A stretch of 17,228 nucleotides of DNA from Muribaculaceae bacterium (GCA_014867205.1 WGUO01000039.1:1-17228), one strand, 5' to 3'. Numbered from the stretch's first letter, positions 7,208 through 14,555 are shown. Numbers and translations are program-made. The notes: generated by a model from the letters alone, not told the origin.

Positions 7208-7239
7208 TTACCTCCCATTCGGTCGGTGAGCTAAAGGTT
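7208..7239 (-). repeat. 30-bp repeat, copy 4, inverted
   Basis: The reverse complement reads AACCTTTAG, then CTCACCGACCGAATGGGAGG, then TAA. Between T of TTTAG and the final TAA it is identical to copy 3, giving an inverted pair around 64 bp of the broken gene. Confidence 0.9.
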
Positions 7240-7337
7240 CAACGCTTCTCGTGATAGAGAAATTCGGAGACTGCCTCGAATACGTCAGCAGCATCAATAT
7301 CCACGAACAGGAATATTGAACGACCCGACCCACCTTC

Positions 7338-7362
7338 GGCGGCTCCCACATCGGGAGTCGCC
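7338..7362 (+). terminator. Hairpin terminator after the broken gene
   Basis: GGCGGCTCCC (7338-7347) and GGGAGTCGCC (7353-7362) form a 10-bp stem with one G-T pair and a 5-nt loop, followed at once by TTTGCTGTCT. It lies 18 nt after the TGA at 7317-7319. Confidence 0.65.
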
Positions 7363-7393
7363 TTTGCTGTCTCGAAATAAATTAGTAATTTTG
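7363..7393 (+). promoter_or_regulatory. Bacteroidota-type promoter for the acetyltransferase
   Basis: TTTG at 7363-7366, 19 bp of spacer, and TAATTTTG at 7386-7393 match the -33/-7 pattern with ideal spacing. The ATG at 7424 is about 30 nt downstream. It abuts the preceding terminator stem. Confidence 0.7.
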
Positions 7394-7423
7394 CATTGGA
7401 TTATAACCAATAACATCGGATAC

Positions 7424-8017
7424 ATGAAAACTGAATATCAGAAATGTATGGACGGCGACTTCTTTACCGCCGATACAGAAATGCTTCAAATCGTATATCG
7501 TTGTAAAAGGCTTGTCAAGGAACTCAACAACACCGATATGGAGCAGGTTTCTGAACGCAACCGCCTTCTTAATGAATTGTTCGGCTCAAAGGGGGAGAAC
7601 GTTCATGTTGATATAGATTTTCATTGTGAATATGGTATCAATATACATTGCGGAACCGATGTGATAATCAATATGAACTGTACATTTGTCGATAACAACC
7701 GAATTGACATAGGCAACAATGTTTTGATAGCCTCCGATGTAAAGATTTATACGGCTACCCATACAACCGATGTTGCAGGTCGCACCAATAATACAGAAAA
7801 CAAAGCGGTATCAGGCTGCTTCTGCCGAACATATTCCAAGCCGGTGAGAATCGAAGATAACGTATGGATTGGAGGTGGTGCAATTATTTTGCCAGGTGTA
7901 ACCATCGGCAAAAATAGTGTGATAGGCGCAGGAAGTGTCGTAACACGCTCAATTCCCGAAAATTGTATTGCCGTTGGCAACCCTTGCAAAGTTATCAAGA
8001 ATATAGACAACCAATAG
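7424..8017 (+). CDS. Sugar O-acetyltransferase, LacA/Maa (hexapeptide-repeat) family
   Basis: A 197-residue acetyl-CoA-dependent O-acetyltransferase of the left-handed beta-helix class. The N-terminal helical part (about 1-55, with GDFFTADTEM and RNRLLNELFG) matches the maltose/galactoside acetyltransferase cap. Hexapeptide turns follow, with IGNNVLIASDVKIYTATH giving the likely catalytic H113, and VWIGGGAIILPGVTIGKNSV at 148-167, then IGAGSVVT. A short segment around 121-138 (NNTENKAVSGCFCRTYS) differs from the usual loop before the final coils. The start at 7424 is chosen over an in-frame ATG at 7316 because it matches the family's N-terminus and sits downstream of a promoter. It is a single-gene unit; the natural acceptor sugar is unknown. 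Confidence 0.9.
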   Translation: MKTEYQKCMDGDFFTADTEMLQIVYRCKRLVKELNNTDMEQVSERNRLLNELFGSKGENVHVDIDFHCEYGINIHCGTDVIINMNCTFVDNNRIDIGNNVLIASDVKIYTATHTTDVAGRTNNTENKAVSGCFCRTYSKPVRIEDNVWIGGGAIILPGVTIGKNSVIGAGSVVTRSIPENCIAVGNPCKVIKNIDNQ

Positions 8018-8085
8018 TGGCATCATAATTATTCTGTTCACGATTATTTACTGCTGTCAACGAGTGGAGTTTTGTGTTTTTTTTG

Positions 8086-8093
8086 TAATTTTG
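8086..8093 (+). promoter_or_regulatory. -7 element before the 50-residue small ORF
   Basis: TAATTTTG matches TAnnTTTG and ends 13 nt before the ATG at 8107, predicting a very short leader. No TTG is placed correctly for a -33 element, though a T-rich run precedes it. Confidence 0.4.
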
Positions 8094-8106
8094 TAAAAAA
8101 TCGACT

Positions 8107-8259
8107 ATGGACTTTCTTAACTTTCTTAACTTTCGCATCCCACCATATATGGAGAGGCAGCAAATGTCTCTCGTTCTCGATGAGAAGGACAATAGGATTG
8201 TCTCCATCTTCGAAATATTAGGCGCGCATATCGAACGTCTGAAAGAACTCAGATGCTAA
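8107..8259 (+). CDS. Small ORF, 50 residues, unknown function
   Basis: An open frame of 50 codons from ATG 8107 to TAA 8259. It begins MDFLNFLNFRIPPY and ends with an amphipathic helix-like stretch (IFEILGAHIERLKEL) and C50. A 9-bp direct repeat (ACTTTCTTA, twice, then ACTTT) at 8111-8133 encodes the FLN FLN motif. A consensus-like -7 element lies just upstream, which supports expression. No family is recognised and no partner gene is next to it. Confidence 0.4.
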   Translation: MDFLNFLNFRIPPYMERQQMSLVLDEKDNRIVSIFEILGAHIERLKELRC

Positions 8260-8309
8260 TTGAGATATGAAGTAATAACCTGGAAACGCGCCATAATAAA
8301 CTACAAATC

Positions 8310-8438
8310 ATGTTGGATCCGGAATTTGTACAATCTTTACTATCAGACATAGAAAGTGGCCGCATTGAGCGGACGACTTCAACAACAAACACTGATAAAT
8401 TGGGGAAGGGGGTCGTTCAGCAGGAGTATGGATTGTGA
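8310..8438 (+). pseudogene. AlbA_2-type regulator, N-terminal stub (second copy)
   Basis: A 42-codon frame beginning MLDPEFVQSLLSDIESGRIE and continuing RTTSTTNTDKLGK matches the extreme N-terminus of Bacteroidales AlbA_2/Schlafen-type ATP-binding regulators, where ER(T/K)xSxxNxDK normally leads into an FAND segment. Here the homology stops after TDKLGK and the frame ends within a dozen codons, so only the first 30 or so residues survive. It is distinct from the fragment at the left end of the window. The rest of the gap to dnaE (8439-8582) shows nothing recognisable. Confidence 0.6.
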
Positions 8439-8582
8439 TTGAATGACTCTTATTTTCATTTCTATCCATATGACAATACAACTCTCTTAAATTCAATTTG
8501 TTCTTATTCGCAGCCGAAATCACAGCATTAATTCAGACACGATAATAAACCCCTGAGGACACTCAAGCATAATCATATATCA

Positions 8583-11500
8583 ATGAGTCAACAAAACTTC
8601 ACACATCTGCACGTCCATTCGCAATACAGTCTTCTCGACGGAAAGGCCACCATATCCGAACTGGTCGACAAGTGCCTGGCAACCGGGATGCGCGGCATCG
8701 CGCTGACCGACCACGGCAACATGTTCGGCATCAAGGAGTTCTTCAACTATGTCGAGAAGAAGAATGGAGGGCTACCGGATGATCAGAAATTCAAGCCTAT
8801 TCTCGGCTGCGAGATGTATGTGGCCCGCGAGAGCCTTCATGACAAGAAAGACCGCACCGACAACGGCTATCACCTCATAGTGCTCGCAAAGAATGAGAAG
8901 GGCTATCACAATCTGGTGAAGCTCGTAAGCAAGGCATGGACCGAGGGCTACTACTACAAGCCGCGTACCGACCGCAAGGAACTTGCCGAGCATCATGAGG
9001 GCCTGATCATCTGCTCGGCCTGTCTGGGCGGCGAGGTGCCGCAGTTTATCATGCACGACGAATTCGACAAGGCCGAGGAGCGCATCAAGTGGTATAAGGA
9101 GACATTTGGCGACGACTACTATCTCGAGCTGCAGCGTCACCAGACGTTCAAGGAGAACGCCAACCGTGAGGTGTTTGTAGAGCAGACCAAGGTCAACGAG
9201 CATCTGCTGCGCTTTGCCAAGAAATATGGCATCAAGGTTGTTGCAACCAACGACGTCCATTTCACCAACGAGGATGACGCCGAGGCTCACGACCGTCTTA
9301 TCTGTGTGTCGATGCAGAAGAAGTTCAACGAGCCTCGCCTGCACTACACGAAGCAGGAATGGCTCAAGACCCCCGAGGAGATGTACGAGATCTTCAAGGA
9401 TGTTCCGGAGGCACTCGAGAGCACGCAGGAGATTCTTGACAAGGTGGAGTTCTATACCATCAACCATCCGCCCATCATGCCCTCCTTCGACATCCCGGCC
9501 GAGTTCGGCACCGAGGAGGAATATCGCCGTAGGCTTACCGAGCAGGATCTTTTCGATGAGTTCACACGCGATGAGAACGGCAATGTTGTGCTCAGTGAGG
9601 AAGACGCAAGGAAAAAAATTGACCGCCTGGGGGGGTACGACAAACTTTACCGCATCAAGTTCGAGGCCGACTACCTGGCCAAACTCACCATGGAGGGTGC
9701 GAAGGAACGATACGGAGATCCAATACCTGCCGAGGTAGAGGAACGCCTCAAGTTCGAGCTCTACATCATGAAGACTATGGGTTTCCCGGGTTACTTCCTG
9801 ATTGTGCAGGACTTCATCAACACCGCCCGCAAGGAACTCGGCGTCAGCGTTGGCCCGGGCCGTGGCTCGGCTGCCGGTTCGGCGGCAGCCTACTGTCTCG
9901 GAATCACCCAGATTGACCCTATCAAGTATGACCTGCTGTTCGAGCGATTCCTCAACCCTGACCGCATCTCGCTCCCAGATATCGACGTGGACTTCGATGA
10001 TGACGGGCGCTATGAGGTGTTGAAATATGTGACCAACAAGTATGGAGCCGAGAAGGTGGCGCATATCATCACATTCGGCACCATGGCCACCAAGATGGTA
10101 ATCAAGGATGTGGCCAAGGTGCTTGATGTGCCGTTGGCAGAGGCTAACCGTCTGGCGCGCCTTGTGCCCGACCGTATGCCCGAGGTCGACGGCAAGACTC
10201 CGAAGGTAAATTTCAAGAACTGTCTGAAATATGTAAGGGAATTCGCGGCTGAGAAGGAGAATCCCGACTTAAACATCCGCGAGACGATGAAATATGCCGA
10301 GCAACTTGAGGGTAACATCCGCAACACCGGCGTTCATGCCTGCGGTGTCATCATCAGCCGCGACGACATCACCGACTGGGTGCCCGTCTCCATGGGTACA
10401 GACAGCGACGGCGAGAAAGTGATCTCCACGCAGTACGAAGGAAGCATCATCGAGGACACCGGTCTGATCAAGATGGACTTCCTGGGTCTGAAGACACTCT
10501 CGATCATCAAGGAAGCCCTCTACAACATCAAGCTGCGTCACGGCATTGACCTCGATATGGAGAAAATACCGCTTGACGACCAAGCCACCTTCGACCTCTA
10601 TTGCCAGGGCAACACCACCTCGACATTCCAGTTCGAGTCGCCCGGCATGCAGAACTCACTGCGCAGCCTGCATCCCACCAAGTTCGAGGACCTGATTGCG
10701 ATGAACGCGCTCTATCGGCCGGGGCCTATGGACTATATCCCGACCTTTATCGCACGTAAGCACGGCGAGGAGGAGATCGTGTACGACATACCCTGCATGA
10801 AGCAGTATCTTGAGGAGACCTACGGCGTAACGGTGTATCAGGAGCAGGTCATGCTTCTGTCTCGACTGCTGGCCAACTTCACCCGAGGCGAGAGCGACAT
10901 GCTCCGCAAGGCCATGGGTAAGAAGCAGATCGACAAGATGCAGAAACTAAAGAAGAAGTTTATGGAGCAGGGAGTCAGCAACGGTCACCCCGAGGCATCG
11001 CTCAACAAGATATGGGAGGACTGGGAGAAGTTCGCCTCCTATGCCTTCAACAAGAGCCACGCAACCTGCTATACCTGGGTCGCCTACCAGACAGCATATC
11101 TCAAGGCCCACTATCCGGCCGAATACATGGCGGGAGTGATGAGCCGTAACATCTCGGCAATCGACAAGCTCCGCAAGGTGATGGACGAGTGCAAGCGCAT
11201 GGGCTTGACCGTGCTCGGGCCCGACATCAACGAGTCTATCGAGAAGTTCGGCGTCAACGCCAAGGGCGAGATACGATTCGGGCTTGGTGCGGTCAAGGGT
11301 GTCGGAGTCAACGCAGTGGCCGCGATCATACATGAGCGCACTGAGAACGGCCCCTTCAAGGATGTATATGACTTCGTGGAGCGCGTCAACCTGAGTGCCT
11401 GCAACCGCTCGGCGATCGAGAACCTGGCCATGGCCGGAGCCTTCGACCGGTTCGGCTGGCCCCGCGAGACTTTCCTGACCAAGGTGTTTGACAACACCTA

Positions 11501-12272
11501 TGCCGACATGCTGGTCAAATATGGACAGCGCGTTCAGAACGAGAAGAACTCGTTGCAGCTGTCGCTCTTCGGCGACATAGAGCCGATTGACTCGGCGCGG
11601 CCGCCGCTGCCCGAGGTTGTGCCCTGGAGCCGTATGGCCCTGCTCGATAAGGAAAAGGAACTTGTCACCATGTATCTGTCGGGCAATCCCCTCGACCCCT
11701 ATTATATGGAACTGACATATGGCTGCAACACGCAATGCGCTGAGTTCAAGGACAAGGAACGCGCCGGCATGAAGGTAGTCATGGGCGGACTTGTCACCAA
11801 GACGGCCACCAAACTGACCCGGTCGAACCGGGAATACACGTGGGTTGAGATAGAGGACTTCTCGGGCAAATGCGAGCTCAGGCTTTTCAGCCATAACCAT
11901 GAAAAGTATGCAGACCGGTTCGTGCAGGGCGAGGCGGTGCTCGTAAAACTGAGTTACACGCCGGGGCGTTTTGACCCGACACGCGTCGACATGTCTATTG
12001 AGGATGTTGCTTCCCTGGAATCGTATAAGGGCAAATGGGCCACGAAACTGCTAATCTTCCTCGATATAAACTACAGGAACATGGATTTCTTCAGCCGTGT
12101 GCAGGAGATGAGCGACAGGTCGCGCCCGGGCGACCTGTCGATTGAGCTGGTTGATCCGCAGCTCAAGCAGTCCCTGCGTGTCCATTCCCGTCAGAAATTC
12201 CCGATCAACCGCGAACTGATGTCTCTTATCGAAGAGAATGGCATCCGTTATAAGTTTCTCGATGTGGACTGA
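8583..12272 (+). CDS. dnaE: DNA polymerase III subunit alpha
   Basis: The replicative C-family polymerase, 1,229 residues, a normal length. The N-terminal PHP domain begins FTHLHVHSQYSLLDG (H8, H10, H12) and LTDHGNMFG (D43, H44); these metal-ligand-type residues are kept, so the PHP site may be active. The palm has PDIDVDF with D466 and D468, and the third catalytic aspartate D632 in IKMDFLG. Fingers include YRPGPMDYIP and VYQEQVML. A consensus sliding-clamp motif QLSLF is at 992-996, followed by an OB-fold (about 1070-1150) and a C-terminal tau-binding-like region. Start ATG 8583 matches the conserved MSQ-FTHLH opening. It has strongly G/C-ending codons compared with the genes to its left. 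Proofreading would come from a separate DnaQ. Confidence 0.98.
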   Translation: MSQQNFTHLHVHSQYSLLDGKATISELVDKCLATGMRGIALTDHGNMFGIKEFFNYVEKKNGGLPDDQKFKPILGCEMYVARESLHDKKDRTDNGYHLIVLAKNEKGYHNLVKLVSKAWTEGYYYKPRTDRKELAEHHEGLIICSACLGGEVPQFIMHDEFDKAEERIKWYKETFGDDYYLELQRHQTFKENANREVFVEQTKVNEHLLRFAKKYGIKVVATNDVHFTNEDDAEAHDRLICVSMQKKFNEPRLHYTKQEWLKTPEEMYEIFKDVPEALESTQEILDKVEFYTINHPPIMPSFDIPAEFGTEEEYRRRLTEQDLFDEFTRDENGNVVLSEEDARKKIDRLGGYDKLYRIKFEADYLAKLTMEGAKERYGDPIPAEVEERLKFELYIMKTMGFPGYFLIVQDFINTARKELGVSVGPGRGSAAGSAAAYCLGITQIDPIKYDLLFERFLNPDRISLPDIDVDFDDDGRYEVLKYVTNKYGAEKVAHIITFGTMATKMVIKDVAKVLDVPLAEANRLARLVPDRMPEVDGKTPKVNFKNCLKYVREFAAEKENPDLNIRETMKYAEQLEGNIRNTGVHACGVIISRDDITDWVPVSMGTDSDGEKVISTQYEGSIIEDTGLIKMDFLGLKTLSIIKEALYNIKLRHGIDLDMEKIPLDDQATFDLYCQGNTTSTFQFESPGMQNSLRSLHPTKFEDLIAMNALYRPGPMDYIPTFIARKHGEEEIVYDIPCMKQYLEETYGVTVYQEQVMLLSRLLANFTRGESDMLRKAMGKKQIDKMQKLKKKFMEQGVSNGHPEASLNKIWEDWEKFASYAFNKSHATCYTWVAYQTAYLKAHYPAEYMAGVMSRNISAIDKLRKVMDECKRMGLTVLGPDINESIEKFGVNAKGEIRFGLGAVKGVGVNAVAAIIHERTENGPFKDVYDFVERVNLSACNRSAIENLAMAGAFDRFGWPRETFLTKVFDNTYADMLVKYGQRVQNEKNSLQLSLFGDIEPIDSARPPLPEVVPWSRMALLDKEKELVTMYLSGNPLDPYYMELTYGCNTQCAEFKDKERAGMKVVMGGLVTKTATKLTRSNREYTWVEIEDFSGKCELRLFSHNHEKYADRFVQGEAVLVKLSYTPGRFDPTRVDMSIEDVASLESYKGKWATKLLIFLDINYRNMDFFSRVQEMSDRSRPGDLSIELVDPQLKQSLRVHSRQKFPINRELMSLIEENGIRYKFLDVD

Positions 12273-12312
12273 CTCATTTCCCGTGTCAGACCATGTCACA
12301 GAGCAGAAATAA

Positions 12313-12343
12313 TTGGTTAGTTCGGAATAATTGAGTAAATTTG
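12313..12343 (+). promoter_or_regulatory. Promoter of the thioredoxin gene
   Basis: TTG at 12313-12315, 20 bp of spacer and TAAATTTG at 12336-12343 match the Bacteroidota -33/-7 pattern. The bases from the TTG (TTGGTTAGTTCG) resemble those at the lipoprotein promoter (TTGGGTTAGTTCG). A leader of about 110 nt follows. Confidence 0.7.
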
Positions 12344-12349
12344 CAGGAA

Positions 12350-12458
12350 CAGGAGTGAGAGCGACGGCTGAAGGCGACCTAACACAGCATGAGGCCCGGC
12401 GCAAGACTCTTGAAGCCGAGGGATAAATATCAAAATCAATTATAAAAAACGATAAATT
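12350..12458 (+). other. Long leader of the thioredoxin mRNA, possibly structured
   Basis: The predicted 5' leader holds a G/C-rich block that can pair CGGCT (12365-12369) with AGCCG (12414-12418) and form a small hairpin CAAG-ACT-CTTG (12402-12412). It also has an 18-codon frame starting ATGAGGCCCGGC at 12389. The last 35 bases are A/T-rich. No known riboswitch class is recognised. Confidence 0.3.
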
Positions 12459-12776
12459 ATGGCAATTCAGTTCAGTGACCAGACCGCCAGAGAGGCTATC
12501 GAGTCTGGAAAGGTAGTGGTAATCGATTTCTGGGCAACATGGTGCGGCCCGTGCATGAAGCTCGGTCCCGTTGTCGAGGAACTTGCTGAGAAGTATGGCG
12601 ACCGCGCCGTCATCGGCAAGCTCAACATCGACGAGGAGACAGAGATTGTCTCAGAGAACCGTATCCGCAGCATCCCGACCGTACTTTTCTTCAAGAACGG
12701 CGAGGTTCAGGACCGTTCGGTAGGACTCGTGAAGCTTTCAGACCTCGAGGCACACCTGCTTCCGCTGCTCGACTAA
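12459..12776 (+). CDS. trxA: Thioredoxin
   Basis: A 105-residue thioredoxin, the usual length. It has the active site WCGPC with redox C29 and C32, the preceding FWATW, and the cis-proline P73 in RSIPTVLFF. It keeps reduced thiols in cytoplasmic proteins via NADPH-thioredoxin reductase. No signal peptide is present. It has its own promoter after dnaE and ends before a strong shared terminator. The start lies after an A/T-rich stretch without a Shine-Dalgarno motif, normal for this phylum. The symbol is by family; other thioredoxin paralogues may exist in the genome. Confidence 0.95.
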   Translation: MAIQFSDQTAREAIESGKVVVIDFWATWCGPCMKLGPVVEELAEKYGDRAVIGKLNIDEETEIVSENRIRSIPTVLFFKNGEVQDRSVGLVKLSDLEAHLLPLLD

Positions 12777-12797
12777 TCGAGAACCGAAGATATTAGA

Positions 12798-12835
12798 CAG
12801 GCCGCCTGTGAACAACGGTGTTCACAGGCGGCCTG
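12798..12835. terminator. Bidirectional terminator between trxA and prmA
   Basis: A perfect 17-bp stem, CAGGCCGCCTGTGAACA with its complement, encloses a 4-nt ACGG loop. It sits between convergent genes, 22 bp after the thioredoxin stop and 23 bp past the prmA stop, and so can end both transcripts. T-runs are short on both sides. Confidence 0.85.
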
Positions 12836-12858
12836 AACTGTTTTGGCTGGAAATTTTA

Positions 12859-13704
12859 TTACTTGAGGAGGCGCAGAGCGGTCCAGCGGGCCGGACTCAC
12901 GAGTCGCGACACCTCCGAGAGCCCCAGAGGCTCGGCAGCCTCCATAATCATCGGCACATCCTCCTCGTAGAAGCCGCTCAGCAGCATGGTGCCACCCGGT
13001 TTCAGCGCGGCAGCGTATCGCCGGATGTCTTCTAAGATAATGTTGCGGTTGATGTTGGCGAAAAGGTAGTCAGCCGGGGGCATGCCGGTCAGGGCAGAAG
13101 CGTCGCCATGAATCAGGTTCATGGCCACGCCATTGATGGCGACATTCTCGAGGGCGTTCTCGTATGCCGGAGCATCGATCTCGATGCCCGTGACAGGGGA
13201 GGCCCCACGCATGGCGGCGAGTATGCCGAGAATACCTGTGCCAGTGCCCATGTCTATGACGCTGCGGCACTCCAGGTCGAGGTCAAGTATGTGGCGCACC
13301 ATCTGCGACGTGGTGTCATGGTGACCCGTTCCGAAAGCCATCTTGGGGTCAATCACTATATCATAGCGGGCCTCGGGGACGTCCGTGTGGAATGACGAGT
13401 GGATGACACAACTGTCGTCTATAAGGATTGGCTTGAAGTAATGCTTTTCCCATTCCTCGTTCCAGTCGCGTCCCTTGACGATTTGGCTGGATATACTGAG
13501 GGTAGTATCTATGGGAAAATCTTCGAGTGCCTCTCGGGCCACGGCAGCCCCGTCGTCGGCTGCCACCGCGATATATGCCGTGAGGCCCTTCTCGTCGGGC
13601 TCGAATGACTCGAAGCCCGCATCTGCGAGAAACGCCGCGACAAGGTCGGTCACATCTGCCGAACAGGGCGACGCGTCAATTCGTACACTGTAATAATCGT
13701 TCAT
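12859..13704 (-). CDS. prmA: Ribosomal protein L11 methyltransferase
   Basis: A 281-residue SAM-dependent methyltransferase. The N-terminal substrate-recognition domain spans about 1-85. The signature DPKMAFGTGHHDTT lies at 119-132. SAM motif I is DMGTGTGILGI at 151-161, and an acidic motif II (GIEID) follows near 173. The NINRN loop at 218-222 corresponds to the family's catalytic-side loop. The length fits bacterial PrmA. It methylates ribosomal protein L11; deletion is usually tolerated. It lies 21 bp after the gene for the 109-residue protein on the same strand, so the two are probably co-transcribed. ATG 13704 gives the normal N-terminus (MNDYYSVRI). Confidence 0.95.
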   Translation of the reverse strand: MNDYYSVRIDASPCSADVTDLVAAFLADAGFESFEPDEKGLTAYIAVAADDGAAVAREALEDFPIDTTLSISSQIVKGRDWNEEWEKHYFKPILIDDSCVIHSSFHTDVPEARYDIVIDPKMAFGTGHHDTTSQMVRHILDLDLECRSVIDMGTGTGILGILAAMRGASPVTGIEIDAPAYENALENVAINGVAMNLIHGDASALTGMPPADYLFANINRNIILEDIRRYAAALKPGGTMLLSGFYEEDVPMIMEAAEPLGLSEVSRLVSPARWTALRLLK

Positions 13705-13725
13705 TTAGTATTGTGCTTTTTAGCC

Positions 13726-14055
13726 TTATTTCTTGCCTCTGAATAGACGTAGTCCTTTCTTGGCTGTGCCGAAGAGTGATATGCCCATCAGTATATAGTC
13801 AAGGGTGTTCATGTGCGAGAATACGGCGGAGGCTATCTTGCCGGCAAGGGCGAACTTTGACTTGCCGGAGGTCTTGCCTTCGTTCCGGGAGCCGGGTCGG
13901 AGAGCCTGCACGGACTGAAGGACCTTGGTCTTGCAGAATTCCTTGCGGAGGGCCATCATGGCTCGCTGATAGCGTAGTTCCTCCATAGTGTAGCCTTTGA
14001 ACGGAACCGGTTCCTGCAGTGCAGGGCCGGGAAGATTCTTATTGTTTTCTTTCAT
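13726..14055 (-). CDS. Small basic protein of unknown function in holin/YtxH cluster
   Basis: A 109-residue, lysine/arginine-rich protein. A central helical stretch (EELRYQRAMMALRKEFCKTK) is followed by a polar linker and one hydrophobic segment (about 84-97, LDYILMGISLFGTA) leading to a basic tail (KKGLRLFRGKK). It may touch the membrane through that segment. I recognise no family. The gene starts 21 bp after the holin-like gene and ends 21 bp before prmA. Its place next to a YqjE-type gene recalls E. coli YqjK, which is also small and basic, but I cannot show sequence homology. Confidence 0.7.
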   Translation of the reverse strand: MKENNKNLPGPALQEPVPFKGYTMEELRYQRAMMALRKEFCKTKVLQSVQALRPGSRNEGKTSGKSKFALAGKIASAVFSHMNTLDYILMGISLFGTAKKGLRLFRGKK

Positions 14056-14076
14056 GACTCTGAGTGTATGGAGGGG

Positions 14077-14427
14077 TTAGTGTTTCTTGTCAAAGAATAT
14101 CTTTGTGATCAGCCGTGCGAGCGGATTGAGCAGCAGTGGCTTGCGGAGCAGGTAGAGCAGACCGACCAGCAGGCAGATGGCGCCGGCGGTCGAGAGGTAG
14201 GCGAGAGCCGGGTTCATCAAGAGTTTGAACGCCTCGCTGAGCGAGAATGCGAGCATGATGAGCACCACGACGCCGAGCAGCAGGAAGACGAATGCGAGAA
14301 TGAGCGACGTCATGAGGAGCGTCAGTTTCTCGGCAGCGGTCAGTTTCAGGTACTCCACCTCGAGGGTAAGCCAGTTCTTCGACTGGTCGAGAATCGCGCG
14401 TATCTCTTCGATTAGGTTTAATTTCAT
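14077..14427 (-). CDS. Holin-like membrane protein, DUF1469/YqjE type (Phage_holin_3_6)
   Basis: A 116-residue protein with an amphipathic N-terminal helix (1-35, IEEIRAILDQSKNWLTLEVE) and two long hydrophobic segments (about 36-62 and 73-93), with a basic tail. This is the layout of the Phage_holin_3_6/DUF1469 family, which includes E. coli YqjE. Despite the name, chromosomal members are not lysis proteins; in E. coli the gene sits in the stress-induced yqjD operon. Neighbours here are YtxH-like genes upstream and a small basic protein downstream. A hairpin (14498-14530) separates it from the YtxH pair, so it may have its own transcript. Confidence 0.8.
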   Translation of the reverse strand: MKLNLIEEIRAILDQSKNWLTLEVEYLKLTAAEKLTLLMTSLILAFVFLLLGVVVLIMLAFSLSEAFKLLMNPALAYLSTAGAICLLVGLLYLLRKPLLLNPLARLITKIFFDKKH

Positions 14428-14497
14428 AGGCTATATATGTTTTAGTGGGAGAGTGTGGCCTCTTGGATAACGTGCAGGAGAATGCGTATATTATAAG

Positions 14498-14530
14498 GCG
14501 GGCCTTCCGGCCTGATGTCGGAAGGCCCGC
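14498..14530 (-). terminator. Hairpin between YtxH pair and holin-like gene
   Basis: GCGGGCCTTCCG (14498-14509) and CGGAAGGCCCGC (14519-14530) pair perfectly over 12 bp with a 9-nt loop, 25 nt past the second YtxH stop. There is no strong T-run, common in this phylum; it could be a partial terminator or a processing/stability element. Confidence 0.65.
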
Positions 14531-14555
14531 GCCTGTATCCGGTGTGACTGGCTTG

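Larger units (their letters stand above)
6914..7319 (+). pseudogene. Broken gene of unknown function interrupted by 30-bp repeats
   Basis: From ATG 6914 a good coding stretch (MDFSFSDLNLQLDGR, LPGFEARAAFTVNSASVF, DDTLSYIPWSGDN) runs to a TAG at 7118-7120 that lies inside repeat copy 3. The same frame resumes exactly after the repeat (QMPFDLLALVEKDETLATC) until the inverted copy 4 ends it with TAA at 7232. A third piece in another frame (LLVIEKFGDCLEYVSSINIH) ends at a TGA at 7317 just before a terminator hairpin. The three pieces, all on the plus strand, look like one former gene of about 110-125 residues. I do not recognise the family. Loss of function is the simplest reading; the in-frame nature of copy 3 is noted under findings. 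Confidence 0.5.

Noticed and set aside
6337..7239. The 30-bp repeats as a CRISPR array
   Set aside because: Copies are abutting or hundreds of bases apart and in both orientations, with no regular spacers and no cas genes.
7112..7239. Copies 3 and 4 as arms of an invertible promoter switch
   Set aside because: The 64 bp between them continues the upstream gene's reading frame, contains no promoter-like element, and no invertase gene is nearby.
7316..7423. N-terminal extension of the acetyltransferase from ATG 7316
   Set aside because: It would overlap the previous stop, a terminator hairpin and the promoter, and it has no family similarity; ATG 7424 matches the family start.
8772..10064. 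Long minus-strand open frame (430 codons) opposite dnaE
   Set aside because: It is antisense to strongly conserved dnaE sequence and arises from G/C-biased codons; it has no recognisable domains. The same applies to minus-strand frames at 10947-11900 and elsewhere in dnaE.
14077..14427. Holin-like gene as evidence of a prophage
   Set aside because: No lysin, structural or integrase genes are present; the DUF1469 family is mostly chromosomal and sits here with YtxH genes and prmA.
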